Source: JBGPLJ01 sp035644395 (GTDB lineage: Bacteria; Pseudomonadota; Gammaproteobacteria; Steroidobacterales; Steroidobacteraceae). Taken from it: DNA of 64,000 nt. The stretch is from contig DASQOR010000083.1 in the NCBI GenBank assembly GCA_035644395.1, forward strand, positions 54,600 through 118,599, given 5' to 3'. Positions 33,825 through 41,568 of this stretch are shown here, piece by piece. Position 1 is the stretch's first letter. Each line of letters starts with the position of its first letter. Position numbers and translations under genes: made by a program. Below the pieces are notes generated by a model. The model was not told the DNA's origin. It saw nothing but the letters and a program-made list of their open reading frames with translations, and did no database searches.

Positions 33825-36344
33825 CTACAGCGTCCGCGCCACTTCGACCCGTGAATAGCACTCGATCTGATCGCCGACGCGCACGTCGTTGTAGTTCTTG
33901 ACGCCGATGCCGCACTCCGTGCCCGCCCGCACCTCGCTGACGTCGTCCTTGAAGCGCCGCAGCGACTCGAGCGCGCCCTCGAAGATCACGACGTTATCGC
34001 GCAGCACCCGGATCGGCAGGTTCTTGCGGACGTAGCCGTCGGCCACGATGCAGCCGGCGACCGTGCCGAATTTCGACGAGCGGAACACTTCGCGCACCTC
34101 GGCGAGGCCGAGGATCGTCTCCTTGATCTCCGGCGCGAGCATGCCGGTCATTATCTGCTTAACGTCGTCGAGCGCCTCGTAGATGATGCTGTAGTAGCGG
34201 ACATCGACGCCCGTTTCCTTGATGACCGCGCGCGCGGCCGCATCCGCCCGCACGTTGAAGGCGATGACGCGCGCGCGCGATGCCGCCGCGAGCGTCACGT
34301 CGGATTCGGTGAGCCCGCCGACTCCACTCGAGAGCACCCGCACTTCGACTTCCGCGGTCGCGAGCTTGGTGAGCGCATCGCGCAGCGCCTCGGCGCTGCC
34401 CTGCACGTCCGCCTTGATGATGATCTGGATCGAGCTGACTTTCGCATCCTCGATCTGCTGGAAGATGTCCTCGCTCTTCGCGGTCTGGCGCGCGAGCTTC
34501 GAGTCGCGGTACTTGCTCTGGCGATAGAGCGCGACCTCGCGCACCTTGCGCTCGCTCTCGAGCACCTGCAGGTCATCGCCGGCATTGGGGGCTCCCTGCA
34601 GCCCGAGCACCACGACCGGCGTCGAGGGACCGGCCTCATCCACCGAGCGGCCGGTCTCGTCGAACATGGCGCGCACGCGCCCGAACTCCTGGCCGGCGAT
34701 GATCGGGTCGCCGGTACGCAGGGTCCCGCGGTTCACCAGCACCGTTGCGACAGCGCCGCGGCCTTTCTCGAGCGTCGACTCGAGGACGACGCCCATGGCA
34801 CGTCCGCCGCGCGTCGCCTTGAGTTCGAGCACGTCGGCCTGCAGCAGGATCGTGTCGAGCAGCTGGTCGATGCCCTCGCCCGTGCGCGCGGAGACGCGCG
34901 CGAAGAGCGTATCTCCGCCCCAGTCTTCGCCGATGACGTTGTGCTTGGTGAGATCCGTGCGCACGCGCTCCGGGTCCGCATCGCTCTTGTCGATCTTGTT
35001 GATCGCGACCACGATCGGCACTTCCGCCGCCCGCGCATGCTCGATCGCTTCGATCGTCTGCGGCATGACGCCGTCGTCGGCAGCCACCACCAGAATGACG
35101 ATATCCGTGACCTGCGCGCCGCGCGCACGCATCGCCGTGAAGGCCGCGTGGCCCGGCGTGTCGAGAAAGGTGATCATGCCTTTCGGCGTTTCGACGTGGT
35201 ACGCGCCGATGTGCTGGGTGATGCCGCCCGCCTCGCCCGCCGCGACCTTCGTGCGCCGGATGTAATCGAGGAGCGAAGTCTTGCCGTGGTCGACATGGCC
35301 CATGACCGTCACGACCGGCGGCCTCGGCAGGAGCTCGCCCTGCTCTTCGGCGCCGCTCTCGAGGTTGGCTTCGACGGCGTCCGCGCGCGTGATCTTGGGC
35401 GTGTGGCCCATTTCCTCGATGACGAGCACGGCCGTGTCGGTGTCGATCGGCTGGTTGATCGTCGCCATCACGCCCATGTTCATGAGCGTCTTGATGACTT
35501 CGCTCCCTTTGACGGCCATCTTCTGCGCAAGCTCGGCGACCGTCGTCGTCTCGCCGATCGCGACCTCGCGCTTGACGGGCGCGGTCGGCAATTCGAAGGC
35601 GTGCCGCGCTTCGACATTGACGGAAACGTTGCGGCGGCGCTCTTTCTTCTTCTTGTGGCGCGCGGAGAGGCCGCCCGTGACGTGCAGTTCCTGGCGCCCG
35701 TACTTCGTCGATTTGTCGTCGGCCTCTTCGGTGACCGCCGCGACGCGCACGCCCTTCGGCCGCTCCGCGTTATCCTTCTCCTTGCGGCGGCGTTCGGCAT
35801 CTTCCTTCTCGCGCGCCTCGACCTGCTTGCGGCCCTCTTCCTCGGCTGCGCGCTTGCGCGACTCCTCATCGACCCGCCGGCGATTCTCCTCATCGAGCTG
35901 GCGTTCCCGCTCGCGCCGTTCTCCGTCACGGCGTTCCTGTTCGGCGCGCTCGGCCTCGCGCTTCGCCGCATCCTCGCTCTCGCGCTGCTTGTCGACCTCC
36001 ACCTGATGCTGGCGCACCTGCTCCTCGAGCACGTCGCGCTTGACGTAAGTGCGCTGGCGACGCACCTCGACGTTCACGGTGCGGGCACGGCCCTGCGTGC
36101 TCGCCATCTTGAGCTCGGTCTGGGACTTGCGCCGGAGCGTGATCTTGCGCGGAGCGCTACCCGTGTCTTCCTCGGCCAGGCCGTGGCTGCGGCGCAGGTG
36201 CGACAGCAGCTCCATCTTGGCCTCGTCGGTGATGGTGTCTCCGGCGCCTGCGACCTTGATGCCGGCCTGGTCGAGCTGCGTCATCAGCTTCTCGACCGGA
36301 ACCTTCAGCACTTCCGCAAATTGGGCGATCGTTACTTCTGCCAT
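33825..36344 (-). CDS. infB: Translation initiation factor IF-2
   Basis: GTPase that delivers fMet-tRNA to the 30S subunit. The 839-aa protein has an IF2-N domain (MAEVTIAQFAEVLKVPVEKL), a highly charged Arg/Glu-rich linker (about 80-245), the G domain with G1 GHVDHGKTS, G3 DTPGHAAF and G4 NKID, and the C-terminal C1-C2 domains ending YSRVEVARTL. It lies between nusA and rbfA in the conserved operon. Confidence 0.96.
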   Translation of the reverse strand: MAEVTIAQFAEVLKVPVEKLMTQLDQAGIKVAGAGDTITDEAKMELLSHLRRSHGLAEEDTGSAPRKITLRRKSQTELKMASTQGRARTVNVEVRRQRTYVKRDVLEEQVRQHQVEVDKQRESEDAAKREAERAEQERRDGERRERERQLDEENRRRVDEESRKRAAEEEGRKQVEAREKEDAERRRKEKDNAERPKGVRVAAVTEEADDKSTKYGRQELHVTGGLSARHKKKKERRRNVSVNVEARHAFELPTAPVKREVAIGETTTVAELAQKMAVKGSEVIKTLMNMGVMATINQPIDTDTAVLVIEEMGHTPKITRADAVEANLESGAEEQGELLPRPPVVTVMGHVDHGKTSLLDYIRRTKVAAGEAGGITQHIGAYHVETPKGMITFLDTPGHAAFTAMRARGAQVTDIVILVVAADDGVMPQTIEAIEHARAAEVPIVVAINKIDKSDADPERVRTDLTKHNVIGEDWGGDTLFARVSARTGEGIDQLLDTILLQADVLELKATRGGRAMGVVLESTLEKGRGAVATVLVNRGTLRTGDPIIAGQEFGRVRAMFDETGRSVDEAGPSTPVVVLGLQGAPNAGDDLQVLESERKVREVALYRQSKYRDSKLARQTAKSEDIFQQIEDAKVSSIQIIIKADVQGSAEALRDALTKLATAEVEVRVLSSGVGGLTESDVTLAAASRARVIAFNVRADAAARAVIKETGVDVRYYSIIYEALDDVKQIMTGMLAPEIKETILGLAEVREVFRSSKFGTVAGCIVADGYVRKNLPIRVLRDNVVIFEGALESLRRFKDDVSEVRAGTECGIGVKNYNDVRVGDQIECYSRVEVARTL

Positions 36345-36370
36345 GGGCGCTCCTCGTGTATCGACTTCGA

Positions 36371-37876
36371 CTAGCGCGCGGCCTCGAACCAGGGTTCCCG
36401 CGCCTTCATGATGAGCGCGCCGGCGCGCTCCGCATCCATGCCATCAATCACAAGGAGCTCATCGACCGCCTGGTCCGCGAGATCCTCGCGCGTGCGGATG
36501 CCCGCCCGCGCGAGCTTCAGCGCAAGGTCCGGGCTCATGCCTTCGAGCATCAGGAGGTCATCCGCGGGGAGCGACTGCTCCATGGTCTCCTCGCTCGCGA
36601 TCGCCTGCGTCAGCAGCACGTCGCGCGCGCGATTGCGCAGCTCCTTCACGATCTCGTCATCGAACTCCTCGATCGAGGACAGCTCGCTCGCGGGTACGTA
36701 CGCGACTTCCTCGATGGTCGAGAAGCCTTCCTGCACGAGGATGGTCGCGACGTCCTCGTCGACGTCGAGCGCCTTCTTGAAGACTTCGATGAGCGCCTTC
36801 GATTCCGTTTCGCTCTTCGCCTCCGCCGCCGACTCGGTCATGACATTGAGGTCCCAGCCCGTGAGCTCGCTCGCGAGGCGGATGTTCTGGCCGCCGCGGC
36901 CGATGGCCTGCGACAGCTTGTCCTCCGCCACCGCGATATCCATGCTGTGCTTGTCTTCGTCGACGACGATGGAAGTCACTTCCGCCGGCGACATCGCGTT
37001 GATCACGAACTGCGCCGCGTTGTCGTTGAACGGGATGATGTCGACGCGTTCCCCGGCGATCTCGTTCGACACGGCTTGCACGCGCGAGCCGCGCATGCCG
37101 ACGCAGGCGCCTACCGGATCGATGCGGGGGTCATTGCTCTTCACGGCGATCTTGGCGCGCACACCCGCGTCCCGGGCGGCGCCGAGGATATTGATGAGCC
37201 CCTGGCCCACCTCCGGCACCTCGAGCTTGAACAGCTCGATCAGGAATTCCGGCGCCGTGCGCGTGAGGAAGAGCTGCGGGCCGCGCGGCTCCGAGCGTAC
37301 GTCCTTGAGGAAGGCCTTGATGCGGTCCTGCGAGCGCACGGGCTCGCGCGGAATCATCTGCTCGCGCGAGATGAAGCCCTCGGCATTGCCGCCGAGGTCG
37401 ACGAACGTGCCGTTGCGGTCGACGCGCTTGACGATGCCGCTGACGAGCGTGCCGATCCGGTCCTTGTACTCCTCGACCACCTGCGCGCGCTCGGCCTCGC
37501 GCACCTTCTGCACGATCACCTGCTTGGCCTGCTGCGCGGCGATACGGCCGAAAGCTTCCGAGGCGATCGGCTCCTCGACGTAGCCGCCCACGTCGACGTT
37601 CGGGTCCACGTCGCGTCCGTCCTCGAGCCTCAGCTCCCGCTCCGGGAACTCGAGCTCGGTCGAATCATCCGCGAACACCTTCCAGCGGCGGAACGTCTCG
37701 TAGTCGCCGGTCTTGCGGTCGATGGCGACGCGCACGTCCCAGTCCTCGCCGCGCTTCTTGCGGGAGGCCGACGCGAGCGCCGCTTCCAGCGCCTCGAAAA
37801 TGATTTCCTTGTCGACGCCCTTCTCGTTGGAAACGGCGTCCACCACCATCAGGATCTCTTTGTTCATCGATGCCAT
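36371..37876 (-). CDS. nusA: Transcription termination/antitermination protein NusA
   Basis: RNAP-associated factor that modulates pausing, termination and antitermination. The 501-aa protein has the N-terminal RNAP-binding domain (MNKEILMVVDAVSNEKGV), S1 (GTLVSGIVKRVDRNGTFVDLGG), two KH domains (ACVGMRGSRVQAVSNE; AIGRGGQNIRLAS) and two C-terminal acidic helix-hairpin-helix repeats. An alternative ATG three codons downstream (37867) matches the E. coli start. It would act on the terminators found in its own operon leader. Confidence 0.95.
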   Translation of the reverse strand: MASMNKEILMVVDAVSNEKGVDKEIIFEALEAALASASRKKRGEDWDVRVAIDRKTGDYETFRRWKVFADDSTELEFPERELRLEDGRDVDPNVDVGGYVEEPIASEAFGRIAAQQAKQVIVQKVREAERAQVVEEYKDRIGTLVSGIVKRVDRNGTFVDLGGNAEGFISREQMIPREPVRSQDRIKAFLKDVRSEPRGPQLFLTRTAPEFLIELFKLEVPEVGQGLINILGAARDAGVRAKIAVKSNDPRIDPVGACVGMRGSRVQAVSNEIAGERVDIIPFNDNAAQFVINAMSPAEVTSIVVDEDKHSMDIAVAEDKLSQAIGRGGQNIRLASELTGWDLNVMTESAAEAKSETESKALIEVFKKALDVDEDVATILVQEGFSTIEEVAYVPASELSSIEEFDDEIVKELRNRARDVLLTQAIASEETMEQSLPADDLLMLEGMSPDLALKLARAGIRTREDLADQAVDELLVIDGMDAERAGALIMKAREPWFEAAR

Positions 37877-37901
37877 GATCGTTCTCGCTTACGCTCTCGC
37901 T

Positions 37902-38348
37902 CTAGTACTCCGGCTTCAGCCGGGTCCTTTGAATCAGCCGGAAAGGCAAGGTGAAGGCCTGCCGATCCACTTCAACCGTAATCCCCTCGTCATCGACCGC
38001 TCGCAACGCGCCCGTGTAACGCCGCCGGCCGTCCAGCGGGCTTGTCAGCTGCACGTGCACCCGGCTGCCGAGGTGCCGCTCGTAGTGCGCCCGCTTGCGC
38101 AGGATCCGATCGAGCCCCGGCGAGGACACCTCCAGGTTGTACTGCCCCGGAATCGAGTCGCTCGCGTCGAGGGCCGCCTCGACTTCCCTGCTCACCGCGG
38201 CGCAGTCGTCCAGGTCGACCCCCTCCGGGCCGTCGATGAACAAGCGCAACACCGACTCCCGGCCCTGCGGTACGAACTCGACTTCGATCAGTTCGTAACC
38301 CAGCGCCTCGACCACCGGCTCCAGGAGCCCGAGCAGCTCATCTCTCAT
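37902..38348 (-). CDS. rimP: Ribosome maturation factor RimP
   Basis: 30S assembly factor. Starting at MRDELLGLLEPVVEALG gives 148 aa; the 18 codons upstream would be read through a terminator-like hairpin and are not RimP. Conserved elements are LFIDGPEGVDLDDCAAVSRE and SSPGLDRILRKRAHY. It is the first gene of rimP-nusA-infB-rbfA. The ribosome-binding region is purine-poor (GGCGGCGG), and the start is preceded by a stable hairpin that could also limit translation. Confidence 0.93.
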   Translation of the reverse strand: MRDELLGLLEPVVEALGYELIEVEFVPQGRESVLRLFIDGPEGVDLDDCAAVSREVEAALDASDSIPGQYNLEVSSPGLDRILRKRAHYERHLGSRVHVQLTSPLDGRRRYTGALRAVDDEGITVEVDRQAFTLPFRLIQRTRLKPEY

Positions 38349-38370
38349 TTCAACCGCCGCCGGAAACAAA

Positions 38371-38390
38371 AATGGGCCCAGGGGCCCATT
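38371..38390 (-). terminator. Promoter-proximal terminator-like hairpin before rimP
   Basis: Perfect 9-bp arms (38371-38379 and 38382-38390) with a 2-nt centre, followed on the minus strand by TTTTTGTTT. It ends about 22 nt before the rimP ATG. The form is an intrinsic terminator, placed where it can act as an attenuator or block ribosome access. Confidence 0.65.
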
Positions 38391-38421
38391 CACGTAAATC
38401 ACTAATTTAACCGCCCAAGCT

Positions 38422-38446
38422 GCTGATATCAGTACCTAATATCAGC
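38422..38446. repeat. Inverted repeat in the rimP leader
   Basis: GCTGATAT (38422-38429) and ATATCAGC (38439-38446) are perfect 8-bp arms with a 9-nt spacer. Unlike its surroundings the element is AT-rich. It lies between the two leader terminators and could be an operator or a third hairpin; no regulator is identifiable. Confidence 0.5.
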
Positions 38447-38501
38447 CACCTCAGAGGGCCGGTGAAGCCAGCGGTCCCGGCCAGGGACGCGCTGAAGCCA
38501 T

Positions 38502-38619
38502 AAAAAAAGCCCCTCGGGGGGCCTTTGACAGCGTTCACCTTGGCGGCGGACCGGGAGCTTCACTGCTCGCCCGACCGTGGCCCCGAAACCTTCAGAGGTA
38601 CCGGGGCTGCCACCCGAGG
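38502..38619 (-). ncRNA. Structured leader RNA / candidate small RNA ahead of rimP
   Basis: A strong promoter (38626-38654) points into this stretch. The RNA would fold GTGGC...GCCAC around AGCCCCG/CGGGG and an ACCT-CTGA-AGGT tip, then a GAGC...GCTC hairpin, and ends with GCCCC-CCGA-GGGGC plus seven U (38502-38522), a classic intrinsic terminator. The product is about 118 nt. It sits 155 nt before rimP, so it may be an attenuating leader for rimP-nusA-infB (compare the rimP-leader family in Rfam) or a free sRNA. I find no match to 6S, SRP or tmRNA. Confidence 0.65.
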
Positions 38620-38625
38620 GCGCGC

Positions 38626-38654
38626 ATTCTAAGGGAAGGGATGGGAAGTGCCAA
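38626..38654 (-). promoter_or_regulatory. Sigma-70 promoter of the rimP operon leader
   Basis: TTGGCA (38649-38654), exactly 17 nt, and TAGAAT (38626-38631) on the minus strand, followed by GCGCGCCC. Each hexamer has one mismatch to consensus. It lies just downstream of the GGDEF-EAL gene. The discriminator matches that of rpsO. Confidence 0.75.
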
Positions 38655-38676
38655 CCCGCGTACGACGGGCCGCCTG

Positions 38677-40443
38677 TCAGGCGCTTGCGGCGAGGCTCGG
38701 CTCGAGCCCGAGAGCCCGTTCGAAGGACATGGGCCGGCCGAGCGCGAAGCCCTGCCCGTAGTGCACGCCGAGTTCGATCAGCCGTGCATGGATGGCCGGC
38801 GATTCGACGTATTCCGCCACCGTCTCGATGCCCATGGAGGTCGCGAGCTGGGTCACCGCGCGCACCAGCGATTCCGAGCGCGGGTTCTCGAGGAGATCGC
38901 GCACGAACGAGCCGTCGAGCTTCACCGTCGCGACATCGAGGCTCTTCAAGTAGGCGAGCGAGCTCAAGCCAGTGCCGAAATCATCGAGCGCGAAGCGGCA
39001 GCCGCGCGCGGACAGGCGCCGCATCAGCATCTGGGTGAGGCCGATGTTGGCGATCGCCGCGGTCTCGGTCACCTCGAAGCCGAGCCACTCGCCCGGAATC
39101 GAATGCTCGGTGATGCGCTTGAGCATCCACTCGAGCAGGCCTGGGTCGCTGAGCGTCGGGCCCGAAAGATTGATGGAGAAGCGCCGCGGCTCCTTCTCGA
39201 GCTGCGCGCGCGCGTCGGCGAGACGCCGGATGACGTGATCGAGCACCCAGCGGTCGATGTCGGGCAGCAGCTGATAGCGGGTCGCAGCCGAGAAAAAGAC
39301 GCTGGGCGCGACCGGATTGCCGAGCTCGTCGATCATGCGCACGAGGAGCTCGAAGCGCTGCACCGGCTCCGTGCCGACGAGCGGCACGATCGGCTGCGCC
39401 TCGATGCGAAAGCGCCCGGTGTCGAGCGCATCGCGCAGGCGCCCGAGGATCAGGATGTCGTGGTGCCGGCGCACGATGCTCTGGTCGGCGTCCTGGTAGA
39501 CCTCGACGCGGTTGCGGCCCCGGTCCTTGGCCGCTTTGCAGGCGATTTCCGCGGCCGCGAGCGCGTGGCTCAGGCTCGGTTCGCCGACATCAACCGCCGC
39601 GACTCCCCAGGACATCGACAGCGGAATCATCTGGCGCCCGTGCTGCAGACCCTTGCGGTGCATGGACTGGCGCAGCTGATCGGCGAGCTGCTGGGCGCGC
39701 GCGAGCGTGCAATTCGGCAGGAACACGGTGAAGCGGTCACCCGACAGGCGGCTGCTCACCGCATGATGGACATCGAGGAGTGCCTTCAATTCATTGCCGA
39801 CGCGCGCGATCGCAAGGTCGCCGATCTTGAAGCCCCACAGATCGTTCACGACGTGCAACTGATCGATGTCACCGTAGAGGATGCAGGCCTGCAGGTCCTC
39901 TCCTTCCGCCTGCATCAGGCTCTGCGCCTGGTTCTCGAACGCGTTGCGCGTGAGCAGCCCCGTCATGGCGTCGTGATCCGTGGCAAGGCTGCGCGAGAGC
40001 ATGCGAACGAAGCGGTCCAGTCGTCGGGCATCGCCCTCAACGAAATCCGGACCGTCGGCCCGATGCACCGCGGCCAGAAGGCCGACGCAGCGACCGTCCA
40101 GCGAGACGACTGGCAGTGCCATGAGTTTGCAGGAGTGCGGACTCTCGGCAGCATCCCGGATCCGGTTCTTGATGATCGGGCGGATGCTCCCCTCCGCGGG
40201 CTTGAGCAATCGAGTCCCCAGCGCCGCAAGCATGCGCTGCCCGGCGCGGCGGACGATTTCGGACGCAAACCGCTCCGCCTCAGGGTCGACGCCCTTGCAG
40301 ATCAAGGCCCGGTAGGCGGGAGCAATGAGAACGACGGCAGCAGCGCCCGTGCGTCTCTGAGCAGCTGCCAGCACGCCTTCGATCGACTGCGGTGTCGATA
40401 TTGCCGATCCCAATGTCTGTCCCGGCTGCCCTGCGTCTTGCAT
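38677..40443 (-). CDS. GAF-GGDEF-EAL protein, probable c-di-GMP phosphodiesterase
   Basis: Cytosolic c-di-GMP turnover protein of about 588 aa. An N-terminal GAF-like sensor (about 15-165) precedes a GGDEF domain whose signature is degraded to LSGDRFTVFL, so cyclase activity is unlikely. The EAL domain (about 335-575) keeps FELLVRM, INLSGPT, FEVTET, DDFGTGLSS, KLDGSFV and YGQGFALGRP, so phosphodiesterase activity is plausible. No transmembrane segment is seen. The start is uncertain: ATGs at 40494, 40470 and 40443 are possible; the last has AAAGAAG upstream and lies after a hairpin. A c-di-GMP riboswitch lies 2.6 kb upstream on the same strand. Confidence 0.88.
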   Translation of the reverse strand: MQDAGQPGQTLGSAISTPQSIEGVLAAAQRRTGAAAVVLIAPAYRALICKGVDPEAERFASEIVRRAGQRMLAALGTRLLKPAEGSIRPIIKNRIRDAAESPHSCKLMALPVVSLDGRCVGLLAAVHRADGPDFVEGDARRLDRFVRMLSRSLATDHDAMTGLLTRNAFENQAQSLMQAEGEDLQACILYGDIDQLHVVNDLWGFKIGDLAIARVGNELKALLDVHHAVSSRLSGDRFTVFLPNCTLARAQQLADQLRQSMHRKGLQHGRQMIPLSMSWGVAAVDVGEPSLSHALAAAEIACKAAKDRGRNRVEVYQDADQSIVRRHHDILILGRLRDALDTGRFRIEAQPIVPLVGTEPVQRFELLVRMIDELGNPVAPSVFFSAATRYQLLPDIDRWVLDHVIRRLADARAQLEKEPRRFSINLSGPTLSDPGLLEWMLKRITEHSIPGEWLGFEVTETAAIANIGLTQMLMRRLSARGCRFALDDFGTGLSSLAYLKSLDVATVKLDGSFVRDLLENPRSESLVRAVTQLATSMGIETVAEYVESPAIHARLIELGVHYGQGFALGRPMSFERALGLEPSLAASA

Positions 40444-40470
40444 GGACTTCTTTTGGCCAAACGGCCGCAT

Positions 40471-40487
40471 GCCCGGCTCTGCCGGGC
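40471..40487. repeat. Short GC hairpin at the 5' end of the GGDEF-EAL gene
   Basis: GCCCGGC-TCT-GCCGGGC, a perfect 7-bp stem with 3-nt loop. On the plus strand it is followed by TTTT, so it could terminate antisense transcription; on the minus strand it lies just before two candidate start codons. Confidence 0.45.
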
Positions 40488-40631
40488 TTTTCATAGGAAG
40501 CGCCAGCGTAGCGGGAGCGCCGTTTTTCGGTGAGATTCCTGTCGCACATTCCGTGTGCCGGACAAGCACTTGCAGTCAAAGAGTGACTGGCTGCACATGC
40601 CCTGCCCGGGCCGACCGTGGCCGGGGCCGGC

Positions 40632-41081
40632 TCAGCCCGGTTTGCGCAGCATCTTGTGAATCTCCGCCAGGTGCTCCTCCTCCGCCGCGATCTGGTCCCG
40701 GGCGAATTCCTCGAGCAGGATGCTGCGGCCGGTCACCAGGTCGAGAAGCTTGCGGTACTCGTCGAGCCCCACGCCCTCGTGCTCCAGCGCTTCGCGCAGG
40801 ATGGCATCGATGCTGTGCTTGTGCGTCTCGAGGAGCGAGCCGATCTTGAGGGACGGATGGCCGCCGAGCGAGGTGATGTGCTCGCCGGCGAGCAGCGCAT
40901 GGCCCTTCGATTCCTCGGCCTGGTCGCGCAACCACGCCGTGATCGGGATGCGGTTATGGCCGAACACCATGAAGCTGTAGTGCAGGTAGCGCACGAATCC
41001 CGCCAGTTCGAGCTCGAGAATCTGGTTGAGCGTCGCGATGACGCGCTCCGTATCAAGCCCGACTGCGTCGTTCTTCTTCAT
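40632..41081 (-). CDS. bfr: Bacterioferritin (ferritin-like diiron protein)
   Basis: A 149-aa four-helix bundle protein with LNQILELELAGFVRYLHYS (first helix with a ferroxidase Glu), the ExxH pair in DQAEESKGHALLAGEH, and a late EEHLAEIH helix. These are the bacterioferritin/cytochrome b1 diiron ligands. It stores or detoxifies iron in the cytoplasm; haem binding by a Met between subunits is usual in the family but not proved here. It is followed by GGDEF-EAL and preceded by a small helical gene and a di-haem cytochrome. Confidence 0.87.
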   Translation of the reverse strand: MKKNDAVGLDTERVIATLNQILELELAGFVRYLHYSFMVFGHNRIPITAWLRDQAEESKGHALLAGEHITSLGGHPSLKIGSLLETHKHSIDAILREALEHEGVGLDEYRKLLDLVTGRSILLEEFARDQIAAEEEHLAEIHKMLRKPG

Positions 41082-41176
41082 AGGCGTCTCCTTTCCCCGG
41101 CCAGCCCAGCCGGAGTCTACCGGATGCGCGGGCCTAAAGAAGCCGCAGGGTGACGGCGCGGGGAGCGCCGCGGCGT

Positions 41177-41398
41177 TCAGCCTTCGAGCGCGTCGAGGGC
41201 CGCCAGCACTTCACGCTTGCGCTGCTCGGCCTTCCACAGTCTCAGCCATGCCCGGGCTTCGATCCGTTCGTCGGGATGCGCGTGATATTGGAGATCCTGG
41301 TAACGCCGCTGGGCGCGCGCGACAGCCACGGTTGCCCGGGTCCACTGCTTTTCAAGTCGGACGTGTAGTTCGGGAGCGAATTCCAGCGCCAGTGCCAT
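41177..41398 (-). CDS. Small helical protein of unknown function
   Basis: A 73-aa charged, probably two-helix protein (HVRLEKQWTRATVAVARAQR; then WLRLWKAEQRKREVLAALDA). I do not recognise the family. It is a credible gene because AGGAGG lies 9 nt before its ATG, an unusually good ribosome-binding site here. There is no signal peptide or cysteine. It lies between the di-haem oxidoreductase and bacterioferritin, so a link to haem or iron handling is a guess from context. Confidence 0.7.
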   Translation of the reverse strand: MALALEFAPELHVRLEKQWTRATVAVARAQRRYQDLQYHAHPDERIEARAWLRLWKAEQRKREVLAALDALEG

Positions 41399-41568
41399 GT
41401 CAACGGTCCTCCTGCCAATTCATCTGCCCCGGCAATCCCTCTGCACAGCCTGTGCCAGCCGTCGAGGCCCGTCGCATCAACGACTTGCCGACGGGTGAAA
41501 ATGCGGGCGGCGCCGTTATGGCGCACGTCGCCGCCCGCCCGCTCCACCGTGGAGCATCGCCAGGCTCC

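Noticed and set aside
38502..38660. tRNA, 6S, SRP RNA or tmRNA upstream of rimP
   Set aside because: No cloverleaf or T-loop consensus, no SRP GGAAG-AGC element and the wrong size for 6S or tmRNA; a structured leader or sRNA fits better.
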